Shown here in pieces: positions 48,712 to 56,415 of a DNA stretch of 64,000 nucleotides. Source of the DNA: Peribacillus asahii. Lineage in GTDB: Bacteria > Bacillota > Bacilli > Bacillales > DSM-1321. The stretch covers positions 1,536,001 through 1,600,000 of the forward strand of contig NZ_CP026095.1 in assembly GCF_004006295.1 (NCBI RefSeq), read 5' to 3'. Made by a program: the position numbers and the translations under genes. The notes below the pieces were generated by a model, which had not been told where the DNA came from, ran no database searches, and saw only the letters and a program-made list of their open reading frames with translations. Position 1 is the stretch's first letter; each line of letters begins with the position of its first letter.

Positions 48712-48766
48712 TTACATTAGTGTGAAGTTTTTTGGGAAAATAGAGAAGAAAGTCACATAAGTGTGA
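48712..48766 (+). repeat. Two related dyad elements upstream of flgB
   Basis: TTACATTAGTGTGA (48712-48725) and TCACATAAGTGTGA (48753-48766) share 12 of 14 bases and start 41 bp apart, about four helical turns. The second is a dyad, TCACA-TAAG-TGTGA. This geometry suggests binding sites for a dimeric regulator. I do not know which one. Confidence 0.4.
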
Positions 48767-49231
48767 TTTTTATCATTTTAATTATATTGTTATAACTACT
48801 ACAATAGTAGAAATGCTTTATATAGTGCGCGGGATATGTAAGATTGAAGCAGACGGTCGATGGTCATGGTAAATGTATATATTTGTCGATTTTTATCAAA
48901 AATAGGTGAATATTTCTAGTGGGTATAGGTATCAATGTTTAAAAAGTATGAAAAATCTTAATAATTTCTGACTCCAATATACGGTATAATTGTTAATAGT
49001 TATAGATTTTTAACTATTTTTTTAAAAAGAGGTTATTTTGAAATGAGTTGAAAGGGAACAAATAATTATTCTTATACGAAAAAAATAGTTCTAAAGTAAC
49101 AGGCGCGTAGAGTGATTTTCTTCTATTATTAGAGATGTGTTTTCGGAATAACTGGATTATTTGTCGAAATATGTAATAAAAAATAATTTTTTTGGTATTT
49201 TAGTTAAAAAATATCGACAAAATAGTACTTT

Positions 49232-49246
49232 AGTTTTGTGAAAATT
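49232..49246 (+). promoter_or_regulatory. Candidate CodY box upstream of flgB
   Basis: AGTTTTGTGAAAATT matches the CodY consensus AATTTTCWGAAAATT at 13 of 15 positions. It lies 104 bp before the flgB start. In B. subtilis CodY is known to repress the fla/che promoter, so the location is meaningful. Confidence 0.55.
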
Positions 49247-49349
49247 CGATGATTTATTTACGGATTAGTCTTACAATGATTACTGAGAAGATGGTCGATA
49301 TAGTACAAAAATAAAATACAATTGCCATAAGAAAGAGGTGAGGAATAGT

Positions 49350-49739
49350 ATGGAATTATTTTCAAATACCTTTAGGGATCTTGAGAATTCTTTAGATTAT
49401 TCAAGTATGAAGCAGAAAGTTATTTCGCAAAACATTGCTAATGTAGATACACCTAACTATAAGGCGAAGAATGTGACGACCAGTTCTTTTAAAGAAGCGT
49501 TGCAGGCCTCTATGGACAACTACCGTACGGATCAAAGGCATTTTGAGTTTAGTACAAAAAACAATGGATCAGCGATTGTGACACAGCAAAATGTAACGTA
49601 TAACAATAATGGTAACAGTGTTGATATTGATAAAGAAATGACTGCCTTAGCGACAAATCAAATTTATTATAATGCAGTAACAGACCGACTAAGCGGGAAA
49701 TTTAGTTCATTACAAAATGTAATCAGAGGTGGTAAATAA
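49350..49739 (+). CDS. flgB: Flagellar basal-body rod protein FlgB
   Basis: Proximal rod component, 129 residues. It has the MKQKVISQNIANVDTPNYKAK signature of rod proteins and ends with the helical C-terminus. The start is ATG 49350 behind AGAGGTGAGG; the in-frame GTG at 49338 is within the ribosome binding site. First gene of the fla/che operon; its stop shares a base with flgC. Confidence 0.94.
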   Translation: MELFSNTFRDLENSLDYSSMKQKVISQNIANVDTPNYKAKNVTTSSFKEALQASMDNYRTDQRHFEFSTKNNGSAIVTQQNVTYNNNGNSVDIDKEMTALATNQIYYNAVTDRLSGKFSSLQNVIRGGK

Positions 49740-50197
49740 TGAGTATGTTTCACAGCATAAACACAACAGCCTCTGCTCTTACTAGTCAGCGCTTGAGAAT
49801 GGATGTCATTTCTTCTAATATGGCGAATGCTGAAACGACTAGATCGCAGTATGTTGATGGTGAATGGCAACCATATAGTAGAAAAGCGGTAGTTCTTCAA
49901 AGTAAAGAGAATGAAAGCTTCTCAAACTTTTTACATACAGCTATGGGACAATCGAAAGGTGTGGGGGCTGGTGTACAGGTAACTAAAATTGTTGAGGATG
50001 AGACAACGCCTTTTAAACTTGTATATAACCCAGAGCACCCGGATGCAAATGCAGAAGGATATGTTGAAATGCCAAACGTAGACCCTCTTAGGGAAATGGT
50101 AGATTTAATGAGTGCTACACGCTCGTATGAGGCGAATGTAACAGTGTTGAACGCCTCAAAAGGGATGATGATGAAAGCACTAGAAATAGGGAAATAA
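49739..50197 (+). CDS. flgC: Flagellar basal-body rod protein FlgC
   Basis: Rod component, 152 residues. N-terminus FHSINTTASALTSQRLRMDVISSNMANAET is the rod/hook signature, and the C-terminus SYEANVTVLNASKGMMMKAL is typical. Overlaps flgB by 1 bp (TAATG). Confidence 0.95.
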   Translation: MSMFHSINTTASALTSQRLRMDVISSNMANAETTRSQYVDGEWQPYSRKAVVLQSKENESFSNFLHTAMGQSKGVGAGVQVTKIVEDETTPFKLVYNPEHPDANAEGYVEMPNVDPLREMVDLMSATRSYEANVTVLNASKGMMMKALEIGK

Positions 50198-50218
50198 ATA
50201 GAATAGGGGGATGAGACA

Positions 50219-50527
50219 ATGGCAGGACTTACTCTTTCTGCTGCCAATAACGTGGCCAATTTGCAAGAAATGACTAATACAAAGAAAACAACACCATTTG
50301 AAGCACAGCAATCTTTTGGAGCAGCGTTGAAGGAATCAATCAATCAAGTGAATGAAGCACAACTTTATTCTGATTCGTTAACGAATAAAATGGCGAATGG
50401 AGAAAACGTAGACTTACATAGCGTAATGATTGCATCACAAAAAGCAAGCATTTCATTATCAGCAACATTAGAGATTCGTAATAAAGTCGTTGAAGCATAT
50501 CAGGAAATTATGAGAATGAATATTTAA
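50219..50527 (+). CDS. fliE: Flagellar hook-basal body protein FliE
   Basis: Links the MS ring to the rod. It has 102 residues: the helical C-terminal part (VDLHSVMIASQKASISLSATLEIRNKVVEAYQEIMRM) is the family signature. A gap of 96 bp with an unusual start-stop element follows before fliF. Confidence 0.94.
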   Translation: MAGLTLSAANNVANLQEMTNTKKTTPFEAQQSFGAALKESINQVNEAQLYSDSLTNKMANGENVDLHSVMIASQKASISLSATLEIRNKVVEAYQEIMRMNI

Positions 50528-50563
50528 CGTTCATTTTAAAACCTCATTTTAAAATATAGTGCT

Positions 50564-50589
50564 AGGAGGAATGAAAATGTAAACCTCCT
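50564..50589 (+). promoter_or_regulatory. Shine-Dalgarno with AUG-stop minigene, inside a hairpin
   Basis: AGGAGG (50564-50569) is placed 7 bp before ATG TAA (50577-50582), that is, a start codon directly followed by stop. ATGAAAATGTAA also gives a three-codon frame from 50571. The AGGAGG can pair with CCTCCT (50584-50589). The 96-bp fliE-fliF gap holds nothing else. Confidence 0.4.
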
Positions 50590-50623
50590 TTCATAAATTT
50601 ATTAGACTAACCGGGGGATTAAA

Positions 50624-52222
50624 ATGAATGATTCATTAGTGAGAATAAAAGAGAAAATAACGGGATACTGGAGTACTCGCACAAAAAAACAAAAAATTAT
50701 TGGTATTAGTGCAGCAGTTTTGCTAGTTATCCTCATCGTCGTTGCTTCGATTTTAGCTACACGCACTACTCTTGTTCCTTTATATTCTAATTTGACTCCT
50801 TCAGAGACGGGTTCAATTAAAGAGAACTTAGATAGCAAAGGTATTGAAAATGCAATTTCGAACGATGGAACAACGATTAGTGTTCCAGAAGAAAGTGTAG
50901 ATACCTTAAAAGTAGAATTAGCTGCTGAAGGCATTCCAAGTTCAGGGAATATTGATTATTCTTTTTTTGGTGAAAATGCTGGGATTGGAATGACAGAAAA
51001 TGAGTTTAATGTTGTAAAGCTAGATGCGATGCAATCAGAAATTGCTGGTCTTATTAAGAAAATCGATGGTGTTCAAGATGCTAGCGTAATGATTACGTTG
51101 CCCGAACAAGGCGTTTTTGTTAGTGATACGAATGAAGAGGCATCTGCATCTGTTGTGTTAACAACAAAACCAGGGTATAAATTTGAAGAAAATCAAATTA
51201 ATGCTCTCTACCATTTAGTGTCAAAAAGTGTTCCAAACCTTCCTACTAATAATATCGTCATTATGAACCAAAACTTTGAGTATTTTGACCTGGAAGATGA
51301 AAATAATTCTGTAGGAACTAAATTTGCTTCACAACAAGAAATCAAAAAAGAAATTGAACGAGATGTACAAAGACAAGTGCAAAATATGCTTGGAACATTA
51401 ATGGGAAGAGATAAAGTAGTCGTATCAGTTTCCACGGATATTGATTTTACTCAAGAAAATCGTGAAGAAAACTTAGTTGCTCCTGTTGATGAGGAAAATA
51501 TGGAAGGGATTGCAATCTCTGCCCAGAGAATCAATGAAACCTATACGGGTGATGCAGCTTCAGCAACAGGTGGAATTCCTCAAGGTGAAGATACAGCGGA
51601 TTCATTAGGCGCTTATGTGCAAGGTGGAACAAGCGGGAATGGAGATTATGAGAAAGTAGAGGAAACGATTAATAATGAAGTGAACCGGATTAAAAAGGAA
51701 ATAGTAGAAAGCCCGTATAAAGTACAGGACCTAGGCATTCAAGTGATGGTAGAGCCGCCTACACCCGATGATCCAACCTCTCTTTCACAAGATAGCATCG
51801 ATGATATTACAAAAATTCTTGGAACGATTATTCGTACAACGGTAGCTAAAGATGAGAATGGAGAAGCGTTAACAGATGCAGAAATTGAAGAGAAAATTGC
51901 CATTTCTGTTCAACCGTTTAATGGAAAAGTGGGCGTAACGAATACTCAAGAAAGTTCAGCGTTACCATTATGGGCTTATATTGTTGGAACAGTGTTATTG
52001 CTTGCTATTATCGTTCTGCTTGTTTTATATATTCGTTCAAGAAAACAACAGGCAGCAGAGGAAGAAGAAGAATTGTTGGAAGAAGCAGTTTATGAAATAC
52101 CAGATTTACCTGAAGAACAAGATTCCGAAGCTTCTATCAAACGCAAGCAGCTGGAGAAAATGGCAAAAGAAAAACCAGAGGATTTTGCAAAATTATTAAG
52201 AAGCTGGATAGAGGAAGACTAG
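50624..52222 (+). CDS. fliF: Flagellar MS-ring protein FliF
   Basis: Forms the membrane/supramembrane ring. It has 532 residues with two membrane helices (about 25-46 and 447-470). The periplasmic-side RBM regions contain LYSNLTPSETGSI and ITLPEQGVFVSD. The cytoplasmic tail, which binds FliG, has the acidic QAAEEEEELLEEAVYE segment. A GGGGG site precedes ATG 50624. Confidence 0.95.
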   Translation: MNDSLVRIKEKITGYWSTRTKKQKIIGISAAVLLVILIVVASILATRTTLVPLYSNLTPSETGSIKENLDSKGIENAISNDGTTISVPEESVDTLKVELAAEGIPSSGNIDYSFFGENAGIGMTENEFNVVKLDAMQSEIAGLIKKIDGVQDASVMITLPEQGVFVSDTNEEASASVVLTTKPGYKFEENQINALYHLVSKSVPNLPTNNIVIMNQNFEYFDLEDENNSVGTKFASQQEIKKEIERDVQRQVQNMLGTLMGRDKVVVSVSTDIDFTQENREENLVAPVDEENMEGIAISAQRINETYTGDAASATGGIPQGEDTADSLGAYVQGGTSGNGDYEKVEETINNEVNRIKKEIVESPYKVQDLGIQVMVEPPTPDDPTSLSQDSIDDITKILGTIIRTTVAKDENGEALTDAEIEEKIAISVQPFNGKVGVTNTQESSALPLWAYIVGTVLLLAIIVLLVLYIRSRKQQAAEEEEELLEEAVYEIPDLPEEQDSEASIKRKQLEKMAKEKPEDFAKLLRSWIEED

Positions 52223-52234
52223 GAGGCGATGCAG

Positions 52235-53254
52235 GTGATAGGGAAAAAGAAAAAAGGTGAATTAACGGGGAGACAAAAAGCAGCCATCCTCCTGATTTCC
52301 TTAGGTCCGGATGTTTCTGCATCGGTCTATAAACATCTTTCTGAAGAGGAAATTGAAAGGCTGACTCTTGAAATCTCTAGTGTAAGAAAAGTAGATTCAA
52401 AGGAAAAAGAAGAAGTATTAGAAGAGTTTCATAATATTGCGCTGGCGCAAGATTATATTTCTCAAGGTGGAATTGGTTATGCGAAACAAGTGCTTGAGAA
52501 AGCGTTAGGGGAAGATCAAGCAGCAGCAATTATTAATCGTCTTACTTCTTCACTGCAGGTACGTCCGTTTGATTTTGCTCGAAAAGCTGAACCTGGGCAA
52601 ATTTTAAACTTTATTCAAAACGAGCATCCACAAACAATTGCTTTGATTTTATCGTATTTGGAAGCGACACAAGCGGGGCAAATCTTATCGGAGCTGCCAC
52701 AAGAGATGCAAGCAGATGTTGCTAGACGAATCGCTTTAATGGATAGTACATCACCAGAGGTTATTAATGAAGTAGAGCAAATTCTGGAGAGAAAACTATC
52801 AGCTACTGTGACGCAAGATTATACGCAAACAGGTGGTGTTGAAGCGGTTGTAGATGTCTTAAACGGTGTGGACCGCTCTACGGAACGAACGATTCTCGAT
52901 GCACTTGAAATTCAAGATCCTGAATTGGCTGAGGAAATTAAAAAACGCATGTTTGTTTTCGAAGATATTGTTACGTTGGATGGAAGAGCGATTCAACGTG
53001 TTATTCGTGAATCAGATAATGAAGATTTAAAGCTTGCTCTTAAAGTGGCGAGTGAAGAAGTAAAAGAAATTGTATTCCGTAATATGTCTAAACGAATGGT
53101 GGAAACGTTCCAGGAAGAAATGGAGTATATGGGACCTGTAAGATTACGTGATGTCGAAGAAGCACAATCCCGTATTGTTGCTGTTATCCGCCGCCTGGAA
53201 GAAGCAGGTGAGGTCGTCATCGCTCGCGGCGGAGGGGATGATATTATTGTCTAG
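52235..53254 (+). CDS. fliG: Flagellar motor switch protein FliG
   Basis: Torque-generating switch protein, 339 residues. N-terminal LTGRQKAAILLISLGPDVSA, the EHPQT-IALILSYL middle domain, and the C-terminal domain with LDGRAIQRVIRESDNEDLKLALK are present. AGGAGG (52221) is 2 bp from an in-frame ATG at 52229 but 8 bp from GTG 52235, so I prefer GTG. Its 3' end overlaps the fliH start by 8 bp. Confidence 0.95.
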   Translation: MIGKKKKGELTGRQKAAILLISLGPDVSASVYKHLSEEEIERLTLEISSVRKVDSKEKEEVLEEFHNIALAQDYISQGGIGYAKQVLEKALGEDQAAAIINRLTSSLQVRPFDFARKAEPGQILNFIQNEHPQTIALILSYLEATQAGQILSELPQEMQADVARRIALMDSTSPEVINEVEQILERKLSATVTQDYTQTGGVEAVVDVLNGVDRSTERTILDALEIQDPELAEEIKKRMFVFEDIVTLDGRAIQRVIRESDNEDLKLALKVASEEVKEIVFRNMSKRMVETFQEEMEYMGPVRLRDVEEAQSRIVAVIRRLEEAGEVVIARGGGDDIIV

Positions 53255-54008
53255 GATTATTAAATCATCTCAAGCGAAAGAACAAGTTGGAAAACCGATT
53301 AAAATCCGCCCGTTTCCCGTCATTCATTCAGAACATGAAGAACAGGCGGCGGTAATCGATGAGACAACGCTGCATGAATTGTTAGAACAAGCTGAGCGAC
53401 AGGCTGAATGGTTAGTTCAACAAGCAAACGAACAAGCAGCAACGATTAAAAACGAGATAGAGCAGGCAAGGGTTTATTGGGAACAAGAAGAAAGACCGAT
53501 GTACATGGAGCAAGCTCAAAAAGAGGGCTATCAGCAAGGAATAGAGGACGGGGTGCAAAAAGGATATAGGGAGACGGCTGAAGCAATCGCTTATGCCAAG
53601 GGAATTGTGGAGCTGTCTAAACAAGAATACAGCAAACAAATTGAAGCAGCCGAGCCTGTTATTTTAGAACTTGCGATGAAAGTGGCCGGTAAAATTATTG
53701 GATATGAATTAAAGGAGAATGAAGAGGCTTTTTTCTCGATGGTGAAACGGGCAATTAAAGAGGCGAGGGAGAATCGCGAAGTACAACTTCATATACATCC
53801 GAGTCAGTATCCGTTCATTCTTTCTCATAAAGAGGAGCTTGAAGCAATCTTTCCGAAGAATACAGATTTATACGTCTATCCGAATGATGAATTGGCAGAA
53901 AGCAGCTGTATCATTGAATCTGAAAGTGGAAGAATCGATGCAAGTGTCGATAGTCAACTTCGAGAAATGAAAGATAAACTGATGGAATTATTAGCAGGTG
54001 AATCATGA
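53247..54008 (+). CDS. fliH: Flagellar export regulator FliH
   Basis: Binds and regulates the FliI ATPase of the type III export apparatus. It has 253 residues from TTG 53247 (SRIIKSSQAKEQ); ATG 53238 is possible, but its ribosome site GGAGGGG is too close. A long coiled coil (about 50-130) with GYQQGIEDGVQKGYRE, the GXXXG-type pattern of FliH, precedes a C-terminal domain with VILELAMKVAGKIIGYELKEN. Overlaps fliG and fliI. Confidence 0.85.
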   Translation: MSRIIKSSQAKEQVGKPIKIRPFPVIHSEHEEQAAVIDETTLHELLEQAERQAEWLVQQANEQAATIKNEIEQARVYWEQEERPMYMEQAQKEGYQQGIEDGVQKGYRETAEAIAYAKGIVELSKQEYSKQIEAAEPVILELAMKVAGKIIGYELKENEEAFFSMVKRAIKEARENREVQLHIHPSQYPFILSHKEELEAIFPKNTDLYVYPNDELAESSCIIESESGRIDASVDSQLREMKDKLMELLAGES

Positions 54009-55327
54009 TGAAAGCGATTGACCTGATACCGATAATTGATGAACTTGATACTTTTAAGCACTATGGCCGTGTAAAACGGGTTGTAGGGTTAATGATTGAA
54101 TCTCAAGGTCCTGAAAGTTCGATTGGGGATATTTGCTACATTCATACCGATGTTCGTCAACATAAAAAAAGAATTTTAGCAGAAGTTGTCGGTTTCCGTG
54201 ATGAAATGGTCATTCTTATGCCGTTTACAGCCGTCAATGATATTTCTCCAGGAGCAATTGTAGAAGGATGTGGCCGTACATTAGAAATTAAAGTGGGCAG
54301 CGGTCTAATCGGGAAAGTTGTGGATCCGCTTGGACAGCCAATTGATAGCTCCATTCTTTCGAAAGGATTGGCTTCTATAGCGATTGATCAAGATCCACCG
54401 AACCCGATGAAGCGTCCACCTATCTCTGAGCCAATCGATGTAGGGGTTCGTATGATTGATAGTCTGCTAACCGTTGGGAAAGGGCAGCGTGTAGGAATCT
54501 TTGCAGGGAGCGGTGTTGGGAAAAGTACGCTTCTTGGGATGGTAGCGAGAAACACCACCGCTGATTTAAATGTCATTGCGTTAATTGGAGAGCGTGGTCG
54601 AGAGGTGCGTGAGTTTATCGAAAAAGACTTAGGCCCAGAAGGCTTAGCGCGGTCTATCATTGTTGTAGCAACAAGTGATCAACCCGCATTAATGCGTATT
54701 AAGGGGGCACTTGCTGCAACAGCGATTGCGGAGTATTTCCGCGATAAAGGCTTGGATGTCATGTTAATGATGGACTCTGTTACTCGGGTGGCAATGGCTC
54801 AGCGTGAGATTGGCTTAGCCGTGGGCGAACCGCCGACAACAAAGGGATATACGCCATCTGTCTTTGCGATACTGCCGCGTCTTTTAGAGAGAACGGGTAC
54901 GAATCAACTTGGAACGATTACTGCTTTTTATACGGTGCTTGTTGATGGGGATGACATGAATGAGCCGATTGCGGATGCCGTGCGCGGGATACTTGATGGG
55001 CACTTTGTATTGGACAGACAGCTAGCAAACAAAGGTCAGTTTCCAGCGCTTAACGTATTGAAGAGTGTGAGTCGCGTTATGAATAATATCGTTGGTATCG
55101 AACATAAGAAGGCAGCTGAGCAATTACGAGCGACTTTAGCAACGTATTTAGAATCAGAAGATTTAATTAATATTGGAGCCTATAAACGAGGTTCTTCGAA
55201 GACAATTGATGATTCGATTAAACGCTATCCTGCTATTTTATCTTTTTTAAAGCAAGGGACGCATGAAAAAGCGACAAAGGAAGAAAGTATTGGCAACCTT
55301 ATACAGTTGATGGGAAAAGGTGAATGA
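54005..55327 (+). CDS. fliI: Flagellum-specific ATPase FliI
   Basis: Export ATPase, related to F1 beta, 440 residues. Walker A GIFAGSGVGKST lies at about 164-175, ALIGERGREVREFIE and the Walker B VMLMMDSVTRVA follow, and the ERTGTNQLGTITAFYTVLVDGDDMNEPI segment is diagnostic. It overlaps fliH by 4 bp and fliJ by 4 bp. Confidence 0.97.
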   Translation: MMKAIDLIPIIDELDTFKHYGRVKRVVGLMIESQGPESSIGDICYIHTDVRQHKKRILAEVVGFRDEMVILMPFTAVNDISPGAIVEGCGRTLEIKVGSGLIGKVVDPLGQPIDSSILSKGLASIAIDQDPPNPMKRPPISEPIDVGVRMIDSLLTVGKGQRVGIFAGSGVGKSTLLGMVARNTTADLNVIALIGERGREVREFIEKDLGPEGLARSIIVVATSDQPALMRIKGALAATAIAEYFRDKGLDVMLMMDSVTRVAMAQREIGLAVGEPPTTKGYTPSVFAILPRLLERTGTNQLGTITAFYTVLVDGDDMNEPIADAVRGILDGHFVLDRQLANKGQFPALNVLKSVSRVMNNIVGIEHKKAAEQLRATLATYLESEDLINIGAYKRGSSKTIDDSIKRYPAILSFLKQGTHEKATKEESIGNLIQLMGKGE

Positions 55328-55770
55328 AAATGATCTACCAATATAAATTTGAAAAGATATTAACCATCAAAGAAAAGGAAAAAAGCGATGCGCGTGCGGC
55401 ATATAATGAAGCACTGAAAAACTTTGAACAGGTGGCTGAGAAGCTTTATAAATTGTTGAAGAAAAAAGAAGAACTGCTTGATTATCAGCAAGTAAAGTTG
55501 ACTTCAGGTCTTTCTGTCCAAGAAATTCGTCACAACCAGCTTTTTATGGGGAATTTAGAGAAGTTGATTGAGCAATGTCAAAAAGATGTTATTGAAGCAC
55601 GCTATAGGATGAATCTTCAACAAGAAAGATTGAAGGAAAAAAACATCGAAGTGAAAAAATATGAAAAAATAAAAGAAAAAGATTTTCAAAAATTCCTAGA
55701 AGTTGTAAAGGAAGCTGAAAATAAACAGATGGATGAGATTTCTATCCAGCAGTTTTTAAGCAAGGGATAG
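55324..55770 (+). CDS. fliJ: Flagellar export protein FliJ
   Basis: Coiled-coil stalk of the FliI ATPase, 148 residues. Almost entirely Lys/Glu-rich helix, with YQYKFEKILTIKEKEKSDARAAYNEA at the start. It overlaps fliI by 4 bp and is 12 bp before the next gene. Confidence 0.9.
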   Translation: MKMIYQYKFEKILTIKEKEKSDARAAYNEALKNFEQVAEKLYKLLKKKEELLDYQQVKLTSGLSVQEIRHNQLFMGNLEKLIEQCQKDVIEARYRMNLQQERLKEKNIEVKKYEKIKEKDFQKFLEVVKEAENKQMDEISIQQFLSKG

Positions 55771-55782
55771 GGGGGGACTAAA

Positions 55783-56394
55783 ATGGCTCGAAAAGCTAAA
55801 CAAAACAATGAAGACGTTGCAATAGAAGAACAGAAATCGGGGAAAATTCAATGGTTTTTATTTGCTATCGTCATTCCTGTCATCTTTGCCATTTTGGTTA
55901 CAATCATCGTCATGACTTACTATGGTGTAAATGTGTTTGAAAAAACGAAGGAGATTTCAGATAAGATTTCCATGCAAGTTTTTCAAACTGATGAAAAACA
56001 AAAAGAAGAAACAACTACAGACTATAATCAAAAAATTGTTGACCTTGAAGCAGAGATTAAAGACAAAGAGGCAGAAATTCAGTCTCTAGAGAGCATCATT
56101 GATAGTCGGGATAAAAATCTTCAAAAGGCGGAAGCTGAACAAGAACAACTTCAAAAAGAAATTAATGAATTAAAGCAAGCTCAAATGACGAGTAATGTAG
56201 AGATTAAAGAAATTGTAAAAACGTATGAAATGATGTCAGCTAAAAAGGCAGCACCGATTATTACACAAATGAGTGATGATGATGCGGTTGGAATTCTAGC
56301 TAATTTGAAACCAGTTACGTTAGCTAAAGTACTAGAACAAATGGCTCCTAAAGATGCTGCCCGCCTAACAAAAAAATTACAATCACAGTCTTAA
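55783..56394 (+). CDS. ylxF: MotE-type flagellar protein YlxF
   Basis: A 203-residue membrane protein. A basic cytoplasmic start, one helix (about 26-47), then a coiled coil (about 75-140) and a C-terminal MgtE-N-like domain (SDDDAVGILANLKPVTLAKVLEQMAPKDAARL). This is the layout of MotE, a chaperone/partner of MotC in other bacteria; the Bacillus function is not established. It precedes fliK by 21 bp, as in B. subtilis. Confidence 0.85.
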   Translation: MARKAKQNNEDVAIEEQKSGKIQWFLFAIVIPVIFAILVTIIVMTYYGVNVFEKTKEISDKISMQVFQTDEKQKEETTTDYNQKIVDLEAEIKDKEAEIQSLESIIDSRDKNLQKAEAEQEQLQKEINELKQAQMTSNVEIKEIVKTYEMMSAKKAAPIITQMSDDDAVGILANLKPVTLAKVLEQMAPKDAARLTKKLQSQS

Positions 56395-56415
56395 TCAAAG
56401 GAGGTGAAACAGGAA

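Larger units (their letters stand above)
48522..49349 (+). other. 828-bp AT-rich leader region of the flagellar operon
   Basis: No gene seen. It contains TATAAT boxes near 48691 and 48983 with poor -35 partners, the repeated TTACATTAGTGTGA / TCACATAAGTGTGA sites, a CodY-box candidate, and GTCGATAT (49294) that resembles a sigma-D -10 but lacks a good TAAA. The length and richness of motifs fit a regulated promoter region of the fla/che operon, but I cannot assign the transcription start. Confidence 0.5.

Noticed and set aside
49294..49301. GTCGATAT as sigma-D -10 element before flgB
   Set aside because: No TAAA-type -35 at the required distance, so I do not call a promoter.
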